Below, in pieces: positions 1-7,485 of a DNA stretch of 64,000 nucleotides (positions are counted from its first letter, which is position 1; every line of letters starts with the position of its first letter). Under the pieces are notes generated by a model that was not told the origin of the DNA, ran no database searches, and saw only the letters and a program-made list of their open reading frames with translations. The stretch lies in the NCBI GenBank assembly GCA_031291295.1, contig JARLJI010000260.1, forward strand, positions 62,001 through 126,000. The letters are read 5' to 3'. This DNA is from Rhodoferax sp. Its GTDB lineage: Bacteria > Pseudomonadota > Gammaproteobacteria > Burkholderiales > Burkholderiaceae_C. The position numbers and the translations under genes are program-made.

Positions 1-135
1 AAAAAGGCGGACAAGTCCGGCAAAGAAGCGGCCCAGCACGCCGCGACAGCCGCCAGGGATGCGACCCAGAAAGCAGTTGCAGCCACCAGGGAGGCTGCTG
101 ACAAGGCATTGGATGCGATGAAGAATTGGATGTGA
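1..135 (+). CDS. C-terminal end of an Ala/Lys-rich helical protein (partial)
   Basis: The frame is open from base 1 and ends at TGA 133-135, leaving 44 residues. They are almost all Ala, Lys, Asp, Thr and Gln in a heptad-like pattern (for example AATAARDATQKAVAATREAA), as in LEA, apolipoprotein-like or phasin tails. The start lies outside the window. A second short frame begins at the overlapping ATG 135-137 and ends at 179 with MAHKAKDAIHQ, which has the same composition. The real protein may therefore once have continued through a frameshift here. Function is not known. Confidence 0.5.
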   Translation, partial: KKADKSGKEAAQHAATAARDATQKAVAATREAADKALDAMKNWM

Positions 136-328
136 TGAGGGGAATGGCCCATAAGGCCAAAGACGCCATCCACCAGTAGTTCTTGGCAAGCACGAACCGG
201 CCGCATCGGTGGGCGGGGCGTGTGGAAGACATAGGCGCTGGCGACGCTTTCCCACCCGGCGACGGGTATTGCGCGGCACCACCATGAAATCCAGTTATTC
301 AGGTCACCCCTTCAAGAGGATCACCATC

Positions 329-1030
329 ATGCAAAACGAAACAGTCAACACTATGGGCGGCGGCAACGATGCAGCGATGCTCGAAGCTGAAGTGCGTAAC
401 GCCGTCGAGCAGGGTCACGATGTGCAGAAAATCGTGCGGCAGCTCACCTTGCGCAAGATCAGTGCGCGCTCGCTTGACATCGAATCCCTGCGACAGATCG
501 CGCATGCCGTGCTGAGCGGCGCGCGGGCCGGCGCACAAAAGGAGTTGCAGCAGTCAGCGGCGCAAACCGAAATCATGCGGACACGTCTCAAACAGGCCGT
601 CGCAGGGCTGGACGCGGCACTGGCGCAGTTTGCCGAAGCCACCAAACTGGCGCTGGAAGAAGCGGCGGCCCGGGCACAGACATTTTCCCGTGAGGACCTC
701 GCCCGGGCGCGCACCGACCTGGAAAGCCTGGAGGCGATGTTCCTGGAAACACTGCAAAGCTCGGCCTCGGGTGCCAAGGATGCCGCAGGAGAAATCCTGT
801 CCGATCTGGCAAGGCACGCTCGCCTCTATGGCTCCGCCGTGCGCGCGCAGTTGAAGGAAACCCTGGCCGTCATTACGCACCAGCTTGGCACGGCGGGACG
901 CACTCAGGTTGTTGCCGGCTTGCATCTGGCACAAGCCACTTCCGACCTGCTGCGCCAAATCGCTGCCGGCGTGCTCACCGGCCTGGCCGATCACGTCAAA
1001 CCCGGCCATCCCCAAGGCAAGGGCGACTGA
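329..1030 (+). CDS. Phasin-like all-helical protein of unknown function
   Basis: This is a 233-aa protein. The start at 329 is preferred over upstream in-frame starts because AGAGGA lies about 9 bases before it and the upstream codons are Arg/Trp-rich and unlike protein. The chain has no signal peptide or transmembrane segment. It is rich in Ala, Leu, Gln and Glu and should form long amphipathic helices, roughly residues 60-200. This resembles phasins and DUF6781-type proteins, but I cannot assign a family firmly. Its stop overlaps the start of the UbiB-family gene (TGATG), so the two are probably translationally coupled. A structural or lipid/granule-surface role is inference only. Confidence 0.7.
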   Translation: MQNETVNTMGGGNDAAMLEAEVRNAVEQGHDVQKIVRQLTLRKISARSLDIESLRQIAHAVLSGARAGAQKELQQSAAQTEIMRTRLKQAVAGLDAALAQFAEATKLALEEAAARAQTFSREDLARARTDLESLEAMFLETLQSSASGAKDAAGEILSDLARHARLYGSAVRAQLKETLAVITHQLGTAGRTQVVAGLHLAQATSDLLRQIAAGVLTGLADHVKPGHPQGKGD

Positions 1031-2784
1031 TGCTGTGGCAGGCGCTGACGGCAGTGCGCGACCTCGGCCGCCTGCACGACATCGCCTCGATCCTGGTCCG
1101 CTACGGCTTCGGCGACATGGTGCGCCGGATGGGGCTGGCCGATGCGCTGGAGCGGGCCGGGCGGGCGCTGCACTGGAACGAAGCGCGGGAACTGGCGCAC
1201 CTGGAGCCGCCCGCCCGGGTGCGCCGGGCGCTGGAGGAATTGGGCCCGACCTTTGTCAAGCTCGGCCAGGTGCTGGCCACCCGCATCGACCTGTTCGAGC
1301 CGGAATGGATCATTGAATTCGGCAAGCTGCAGGACAGCACGCCGGCCGCGCCCTGGGCCGACATTCGTCAGCAACTCTGCGAAGACCTGGGCTCCCCGCC
1401 CGAGGAGGTGTTCGCCACCTTCGATCCCGAGCCGCTGGCGGCCGCCTCCATCGCACAGGTGCACCGCGCCCGCTTCGAAGACGGCAGTGAGGTGGTAGTC
1501 AAAGTACGTCGGCCTGGCATCCGGCCGATCATCGAGGCCGACCTGCGCTGGCTCGCCAGACTGGCGAAACTCGCGGAGGGGGAAAGTCCGGAACTGCGCG
1601 CCTTTCGCCCGCAGGAAGTGGTGCGCCAGTTTAGCCAGTCGCTGCGGCGCGAACTCGATTTCGCTGGCGAATGCCGCAACGCCGAGCACATCGCGGAAAA
1701 TTTTGCCGACTATGCCGACCCGGACTCGCCCGCTCTCCCGCCCAGCGGGGAAGTGGTGCAAACAGAGGCACCCGAGGAGGTGCCCGCCATCATCGTCATT
1801 CCCCGCGTCTATTGGCAGTGGACCGGCGAGCGGGTGTGCGTGCAGGAATTCATAGCCGGCATTTCCGGGCGCAAGCTTGCCACCGTCGATCAGGCCGGCC
1901 TGGATCGCAAGGTCCTCGCCCGGCGCGGCGCGCGCGCGGTGCTGAAGATGATCGTCGAGGATGGCTTCTTCCACGCCGACCCGCACCCCGGCAACGTGTT
2001 CTACCTGCCCGGCAACCGCATCGCCTTCATCGACTTCGGCATGGTCGGGCGGCTCACCGAAGTGCGCCGCGACCAATTGATGCGCCTGCTGCTGGGGCTG
2101 GTCAAGCACGAGCCGCGCCGCGTTGCCGACGTGATGCTCGACTGGACGGGCGACGGCGCCATGGACGAGGATAGCCTGCTGCTGGAAATCCAGACCTTTG
2201 TGCAGCAGTACCATGGCGTGGCACTCAAGCAGCTCAGGCTCGGTGCCATGCTCTCCGACCTGGTTGCCATTTTGCGTCAGCATCAGCTGGCATTGCCGTC
2301 CGATCTGAGCTTGCTGATCAAGGCTTTCATCTCGCTCGAAGGCATGGGCCGCGAGCTCGACCCTGACTTCGACATGGCTGGCGAGGCGATGCCTTTGCTG
2401 GAACAGGCGCTGCGCGCACGTTATGCCCCCACGGCCCTCCTCCAACGCGGCTGGCGTGGGGTCAGCGAGGCGCTTTCCCTGGTGGCCGGTCTGCCCCAGG
2501 ACCTCTCCCGGCTACTGCGTGCCGCCCGCCGCGGTCGGCTGGAAATCCACATCGACGTCATGCACTTGAAGCGTGTCGGCAACCAGCTCGACAGCGCCGC
2601 CAACCGGCTGGTGGTCGGCATCGTCGTCGCTGCGCTCATCATCGGCTCCTCCATCGTCATGACCGTGCCCGGCGGACCCACCTTGCTGGGGCTGCCCTTC
2701 TTCGGCCTGCTCGGCTTCGCCGGTGCCGTCATCGGCAGTATCTGGCTGCTGCTCTCGATCTGGCGCAGCGGGGGCGAGGAATGA
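1030..2784 (+). CDS. UbiB/ABC1/AarF-family atypical kinase-like protein
   Basis: This 584-aa protein belongs to the UbiB/ADCK family, atypical protein-kinase-like ATPases tied to quinone and lipid metabolism. Visible family motifs are the KxGQ motif (KLGQ, residues 77-80), the Ala-rich loop replacing the Gly-rich loop (AAASIAQVH, 137-145), the ATP-binding Lys in VVVKVRRPG (about 158), the catalytic loop HADPHPGN (315-322) and the metal-binding DFG (335-337). Two hydrophobic C-terminal segments (about 535-580) should anchor it in the inner membrane. An acidic, Pro-rich insert lies near 228-255. No ubiquinone genes are nearby. It sits between a phasin-like gene and a lipid glycosyltransferase, with 4-base overlap on the downstream side, which suggests a lipid-handling role rather than the housekeeping ubi role. 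Confidence 0.92.
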   Translation: MLWQALTAVRDLGRLHDIASILVRYGFGDMVRRMGLADALERAGRALHWNEARELAHLEPPARVRRALEELGPTFVKLGQVLATRIDLFEPEWIIEFGKLQDSTPAAPWADIRQQLCEDLGSPPEEVFATFDPEPLAAASIAQVHRARFEDGSEVVVKVRRPGIRPIIEADLRWLARLAKLAEGESPELRAFRPQEVVRQFSQSLRRELDFAGECRNAEHIAENFADYADPDSPALPPSGEVVQTEAPEEVPAIIVIPRVYWQWTGERVCVQEFIAGISGRKLATVDQAGLDRKVLARRGARAVLKMIVEDGFFHADPHPGNVFYLPGNRIAFIDFGMVGRLTEVRRDQLMRLLLGLVKHEPRRVADVMLDWTGDGAMDEDSLLLEIQTFVQQYHGVALKQLRLGAMLSDLVAILRQHQLALPSDLSLLIKAFISLEGMGRELDPDFDMAGEAMPLLEQALRARYAPTALLQRGWRGVSEALSLVAGLPQDLSRLLRAARRGRLEIHIDVMHLKRVGNQLDSAANRLVVGIVVAALIIGSSIVMTVPGGPTLLGLPFFGLLGFAGAVIGSIWLLLSIWRSGGEE

Positions 2785-5420
2785 GCGTACCGCAGACTTT
2801 GGGCGTGGACCCGCTCATCGCGCTGGCGCTGGTGGTCGCATTCACCCTGCTGGCTGCCCTGGCGTGGCTGGCGCTGGTGCGGCGACGTAACCGGGTGCGG
2901 CAGCTGGCTGGGCACCCGCTGGCGGCGGGCGATGTCGGGGCCGCCCAGCCCCGAAAGATCGTCATTTTTTACTCGTCCATCGGACATGGCCACATCAGCG
3001 CCGCGCAGGCCATCGAGCAGGAGATCGGCCGACTGGCGCCGGACGCGCGCGTGGTCCTGCAGGACATCCGCGAGTTCATGCACCCGCTCTGGCGCTGGGT
3101 GGACGAGCGGCTCTACTGGTTCATCGCCGGCAATCTCCCGGAAAGCTTCGACGCGCTGTTCCATGCCCTGCAGGCGCGCGGCAACCGGGTGCCGTCGCTG
3201 GCATGGCTGTCCAACGACTACCCGGAAGACAAGGTGCGCACCTTCCTGGAGGCACAGGCACCCGACACGGTGCTCGCCACGCACTACGGATCGGCGCAGG
3301 TGCTCGGGACCCTGCGCGAGCGCGGGCTGCTGGCGCAGGTGAACATCGGCTGGCTGCACACGGACTTCTTCGAGGGCTATTTTCCGCGCATCTCGAAACG
3401 AATTGACCGCACTTTTCTCGCCCACCCCGACCTGGAATCGCGCTGGCTGGCGGCGGGTGTTCCGCCCGACAAGGTCACCACCAGCGGCATGCCGGTGCGC
3501 GCCCCGGCCGCCGACGGCGGAACCCGCGAGATGGCGCTCACGGCGCTGGGTCTGGCCCCGGATGCGCCCACCGTTCTCATCACCTCCGGCAAGGAGGGAG
3601 TCGGCGACTACGCGCTCGTGGTGGAGAGCCTCGCCCACCACCACTCGGGCCCACTGCAGATCATTGCCGTCTGCGGCGCCAACGCCCGGCAGCAGGCGCT
3701 GCTCACGGCACTGCAAAAGCGCCTGCCCGAGCCGGTGGCGCTGAAGGTCTGCGGCCTGGTGCCGCACGCCGACCTGCTGGCCTGGATGCGCGCGGCGGAC
3801 CTGTTGATCACCAAGGCCGGGGGCATGACGCCGGCCGAGGCCTTCGCCGTAGGCACCCCCACCATCTTGCTCGATGTGGTGAGCGGCCACGAGCGGGAAA
3901 ACGCCGCCTTGTTCGTCCGGCTGGGGGTGGCCGATCTGGCCGACACCCTGGCGCAGGCGGGCGAGCTGGCGGCCGCTGTGCTGGCCAGCCCGCAGCGGCA
4001 GGCGGCAATGCGCCGCGCCCAGCTCGCCTTTCACGACAGTGCCGGCCTCGGGCGCATCGCCCGCTTTGCGCTCGACCCAGCCCTGCCTGCGCCGGGTCTG
4101 CCTACGGACTTCGGTGCCGAGTACGGCAGCGCCGTCGCAGACATCGACGCGGCGCTGGCGCGGCTCCAGGCCGAGGTGCCCTGCGACATCGAACTGCTGC
4201 TGTCCTACTCGACCGCCAAAACACCGCAGCGCGTGGTGCTGGAAAACCCGTTCGGGCACATTGCCATCCGCGTGGACGACACCGTCTACAGCGCCAACTA
4301 TGTGGCCGTGCCGGGACACGACCCGAACCTGCTGCAGCATGTGACGCTGGCCGACTACCTGTACGGCGTGCAGCCGCCGTCGCCGTCGCAGGTGCATACC
4401 AACACCTACGGCATGGCCTATGGCCGCGAAACGCTTGGCTTGCGGGTGGCGGGCGTGGCGGGAGAGCGCAAGGCGGCCATGGTCGCCGAGGCGCACCGGA
4501 TCGAGGAGGCGTTTCGGCAAGGCCGCCTGCTGTGGGACCGCAGCGAGTTCAATTGCGCCGATGTGGTGGTGCGCATCCTGCACGCGGGCGGCTATGACCG
4601 CTCGCCACCGCTGGGGCGGCAGTGGCTGCCGGTCATGCCGCTGGACATTTTCGAAGAAGCCCGGCAGGCTTGCGAGGAAGACGCTTCCCTGCGCATGGAA
4701 CTGGTGGCCTACCGGCAGGTGCCGGGCGCCCACGCGGTCTATCGCTTTTCGCGTTTTCCGCTGTCGCTCGGGCAACCGCTGCGCTCGGTGGCGCGGGCGC
4801 TGCGCGAGGCGCCGCGGGAGCCTCTCGAAGCGGCCGCGACCAAACAGCTGACCGGTTATTTCGGCGACCACCAGCTTTATTTTGAGGACCTGCGCGGCCA
4901 CGGGGCTGGCGCCCTGGCCGACGATCCGGCGCATTTCAGCCGCGTGCAGCGCAGCCTGGCCGGCGCCCTGGCGACCGACCTGCAGCGCTTGCTGGCGGCC
5001 CAGGCCAGACGGCCTCTGCGGGAGATCGGGCGCCTGGGTGATCTTGACGGCGCACAGGACATCCGGAGCCTGCTGGAGCGCAGCCTGGCGCTGGCGCGCA
5101 TCGCCACCGAGCGGGCCGACGAGGTGCTGCAAGACCGGGGGGCGCGGCGCATGCGGGTGCTGTTCACCGAACTCGTGGACGAGTACGGCCGGATCGACGC
5201 TTGGCGCCTGCGGCGCCAGGAGATCGAGGCCTACCTCAAGCACTTTCAGGTCTTCGAGGCCGCCGTGGGGCGTGAATTCCCGGTCCGCCATGGCGCGCGA
5301 CTCGCGCGGGCCACGACGCTCTGGCGTTCACTGCGCTACGGTATCCGGCGTCTGCGCCGGCGCGTCGGTGGGCGGCACCGGCTTGCGGAGCAGGGGCCAG
5401 ACAAGGGAAAAAGCCAATGA
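2781..5420 (+). CDS. MGDG-synthase-like glycosyltransferase fused to a permuted papain-like domain
   Basis: This is an 879-aa multidomain protein. Residues 13-33 form one membrane anchor. Residues 59-430 match the MGDG synthase/MurG (GT28) plan: SSIGHGH at 65-71 (lipid-acceptor side), SGKEGVGD near 269-276, and the nucleotide-sugar site TKAGGMTPAEA at 345-355. Such enzymes transfer a sugar to diacylglycerol. Residues 466-690 form a second domain with an FGH His (493) followed by an NCAD Cys (592). This His-before-Cys order is that of permuted NlpC/P60, LRAT and DUF4105-type papain folds. Residues 700-850 are helical and end in an Arg-rich tail. The start overlaps the UbiB stop and the end overlaps the patatin start (ATGA). 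The fusion is unusual; the GT assignment is solid, and the papain-like call rests on motif spacing. Confidence 0.85.
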   Translation: MSVPQTLGVDPLIALALVVAFTLLAALAWLALVRRRNRVRQLAGHPLAAGDVGAAQPRKIVIFYSSIGHGHISAAQAIEQEIGRLAPDARVVLQDIREFMHPLWRWVDERLYWFIAGNLPESFDALFHALQARGNRVPSLAWLSNDYPEDKVRTFLEAQAPDTVLATHYGSAQVLGTLRERGLLAQVNIGWLHTDFFEGYFPRISKRIDRTFLAHPDLESRWLAAGVPPDKVTTSGMPVRAPAADGGTREMALTALGLAPDAPTVLITSGKEGVGDYALVVESLAHHHSGPLQIIAVCGANARQQALLTALQKRLPEPVALKVCGLVPHADLLAWMRAADLLITKAGGMTPAEAFAVGTPTILLDVVSGHERENAALFVRLGVADLADTLAQAGELAAAVLASPQRQAAMRRAQLAFHDSAGLGRIARFALDPALPAPGLPTDFGAEYGSAVADIDAALARLQAEVPCDIELLLSYSTAKTPQRVVLENPFGHIAIRVDDTVYSANYVAVPGHDPNLLQHVTLADYLYGVQPPSPSQVHTNTYGMAYGRETLGLRVAGVAGERKAAMVAEAHRIEEAFRQGRLLWDRSEFNCADVVVRILHAGGYDRSPPLGRQWLPVMPLDIFEEARQACEEDASLRMELVAYRQVPGAHAVYRFSRFPLSLGQPLRSVARALREAPREPLEAAATKQLTGYFGDHQLYFEDLRGHGAGALADDPAHFSRVQRSLAGALATDLQRLLAAQARRPLREIGRLGDLDGAQDIRSLLERSLALARIATERADEVLQDRGARRMRVLFTELVDEYGRIDAWRLRRQEIEAYLKHFQVFEAAVGREFPVRHGARLARATTLWRSLRYGIRRLRRRVGGRHRLAEQGPDKGKSQ

Positions 5421-6406
5421 ACGAGCCACAAACCAACCAGGCCCCGGCGGCGGGCCTGACGCCGCCCAGGCGGCCCCGGATCGGCCTGGCGCTGGGCAGC
5501 GGTTCGGCGCGTGGACTAGCGCACATCGGCGTGCTGCGTGCCCTGAAAGAGGCCAACATCGAGGTCGACCTGGTGGCCGGCACCAGCATGGGGGCGGTCA
5601 TTGGTGCCGTCTTTGCCTCGGGCAAACTCGATGGTCTGAGCGCCAGACTGTGCAATCTCGACTGGCCAGGCATCGTCGCCCTGCTCGATCCGGTATTTCC
5701 CCGCTCAGGGCTGATCGACGGCCAGCGGGTCGCGGAATTCGTGCGCGCCCACGTGCCCAGCGCCCATATCGAGAGCCTGTTGCTGCCCTTTGCCGCAGTG
5801 GCCACCGACCTCATGACGGGCGAAGCTGTGGTGGCAACGGCCGGCGACCTGACCGAAGCGGTGCGTGCCAGCATCGCGGTGCCCGGCATCGTGACCCCGG
5901 TGCGCAGCAACGGCCGCATCCTGGTCGATGGCGGGCTGGTCAATCCGGTGCCGGTACGCGTGGCGCGTGCCATGGGGGCCGATCTAGTCATCGCCGTTGA
6001 CCTCAACCACGACATCGTGTCGGGCCGACTGTCCCACCCCGTTGCACACGCCAACGGCCATGCACCCATCATGGCGCGCCTGCTGGAGAGCCTGCAGGCC
6101 ATCAATAGCCCGGTGCTGGCGCAGTTCGAGGCCTGGCTGCACAAGGTACCCAAAGAGCCGCTCCCCGGCATCTTCGACGTGCTGCTGGCCTCGCCTCTAC
6201 ATCATGCAGGCGCGCGTCACCGAGGCCACTTTGCAGCAAGACCGGCCGGAGGTCCTGATCCACCCGCCATTGGGCGCGGTGCGCTTCATGGAATTCGACC
6301 GCGCCGAAGAAATCATCGAAATCGGCTACCGCAGCGCAGTCGAACAATTGGCCCAGCTCCCGCCCAACAGAATGAAAAACCAATGAGAAAAGCGCCATCC
6401 TTATGA
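5417..6406 (+). CDS. Patatin-like phospholipase (RssA type), frame broken near the C-terminus
   Basis: This lipid acyl hydrolase has the patatin Ser/Asp dyad. GSGSARGLAHIG (27-38) is the oxyanion loop, GTSMG (55-59) carries nucleophile Ser57, and DGG (171-173) carries the catalytic Asp. The open frame runs to 6406, but its last 75 residues are Arg/Pro/His-rich nonsense. From about 6197 the +1 frame gives a normal patatin tail (LYIMQARVTEATLQQ, then EFDRAEEIIEIG) ending at TGA 6384-6386. One extra base in TCGCCTCTAC (6191-6200) explains the switch, so the native gene was probably 5417-6386. The catalytic core is intact. Overlap with the glycosyltransferase gene suggests the two act on the same membrane lipids. 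Confidence 0.85.
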   Translation: MNEPQTNQAPAAGLTPPRRPRIGLALGSGSARGLAHIGVLRALKEANIEVDLVAGTSMGAVIGAVFASGKLDGLSARLCNLDWPGIVALLDPVFPRSGLIDGQRVAEFVRAHVPSAHIESLLLPFAAVATDLMTGEAVVATAGDLTEAVRASIAVPGIVTPVRSNGRILVDGGLVNPVPVRVARAMGADLVIAVDLNHDIVSGRLSHPVAHANGHAPIMARLLESLQAINSPVLAQFEAWLHKVPKEPLPGIFDVLLASPLHHAGARHRGHFAARPAGGPDPPAIGRGALHGIRPRRRNHRNRLPQRSRTIGPAPAQQNEKPMRKAPSL

Positions 6407-7485
6407 AAAGAAAAAACCTCCTCCCATCCCTGGCGCCGCTGGCGCTGGCCGCACTCCTGGGCGCCTGCGGCAAAGCGCCGCAGGCCCCTGCTGCATCGAA
6501 TACGACAAGCCGCCCCCTGCCGGTCATGACCGCGTCCACCGGGGCGCCGCTCGAATACACGGCGGTCGGCTCGGTGGTGTCGGACCAGCGCGTCGAGGTT
6601 GCCTCACGGCTGAGCGGCTATATCCGCGACATTCTGGTTCAGGAGGGCGACCGGGTACGACGCGGGCAGTTGCTCGCCCGTCTTGACGCATCGGATGTAG
6701 AAGGCGGCATCCGCCAGGGTCAAGCGGCGGGCGGCGCGGCAGAGGCGGCGTTGCGTGATGCACAGATTGACCTGGAGCGCTTCCAGCGTTTGTTCGAGCG
6801 CGGCAGCGTTTCGGACAACGAATTGCGCAAGGTGCGCCTGAAATTCGAGGCCGCGCGCGAAGCCCATAACCAGGCGCGCGCCGGCCTCGACACGGCGCTG
6901 GCTCAGCGCGCCTACGCCGAAATCACCAGCCCGGTGGACGGCGTGGTGGTGGCGCGCCACAAACGAACGGGCGACCTCGCCCTGCCCGGCATGCCGCTGC
7001 TGACCCTGGAGTCGGGCCGCGGCCTGTTGTTCGAGACCTTCGTGGCGGAGGGCCAAGTCGCTGCCATCGCGGCCGGCCAGCCGGTGCAAGTCAACATCGA
7101 CGGCGTGCCCGCGCCGCTCAAGGGCACGGTGAGCCGGGTGGTGCGCTCGGGCGACCCCGTCAGCCGCAGCTACCAGGTCAAGATCACCCTGCCCGAAACG
7201 GCGGGACTGATGTCGGGCATGTTCGGGCGCGCGGCTTTTCCGCTCGGGACCAGCGCGGCACCACTGGTGCCCAGACGGGCACTGGTCGAGCGCGGCGGGC
7301 TCACCGGCGTTTTTGTGGTGGACGGCGAAGGCCGGGCACGCTTTCGCTGGCTGCGCATAGCCCGCGAGTGGCCCGACCAGGTCGAGGTGAGTGCCGGCCT
7401 GGCAGCCAACGAACGTTTTGTGGCGGCGCCTGTGCCCGCGCTTCGTGACGGCGACCTCATCACCGCCGCGAAGGAGGCGCGATGA
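6403..7485 (+). CDS. RND efflux periplasmic adaptor lipoprotein
   Basis: This is a 360-aa membrane fusion protein that links an inner-membrane RND pump to an outer-membrane channel. It has a lipoprotein signal peptide with lipobox LLGAC (acylated Cys22). A split biotinyl-lipoyl domain follows (around residues 60-90 and 165-195, with VQEGDRVRRGQLLARLDASD), with a helical hairpin between the halves and beta-barrel and membrane-proximal domains after them. Its stop overlaps the permease start by 4 bases, so adaptor and pump should be made together. The substrate cannot be inferred from sequence. Confidence 0.93.
   Translation: MKRKNLLPSLAPLALAALLGACGKAPQAPAASNTTSRPLPVMTASTGAPLEYTAVGSVVSDQRVEVASRLSGYIRDILVQEGDRVRRGQLLARLDASDVEGGIRQGQAAGGAAEAALRDAQIDLERFQRLFERGSVSDNELRKVRLKFEAAREAHNQARAGLDTALAQRAYAEITSPVDGVVVARHKRTGDLALPGMPLLTLESGRGLLFETFVAEGQVAAIAAGQPVQVNIDGVPAPLKGTVSRVVRSGDPVSRSYQVKITLPETAGLMSGMFGRAAFPLGTSAAPLVPRRALVERGGLTGVFVVDGEGRARFRWLRIAREWPDQVEVSAGLAANERFVAAPVPALRDGDLITAAKEAR

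Noticed and set aside
991-2445. A 484-codon open frame on the minus strand
   Set aside because: It is antisense to the UbiB-family gene, with no recognisable domain and His/Gln/Arg-rich residues.
2421-5291. A 956-codon open frame on the minus strand
   Set aside because: It mirrors the strongly supported UbiB-family and glycosyltransferase genes, has Arg/Gln/His-rich composition and no family motifs. It is an antisense artefact of high GC.
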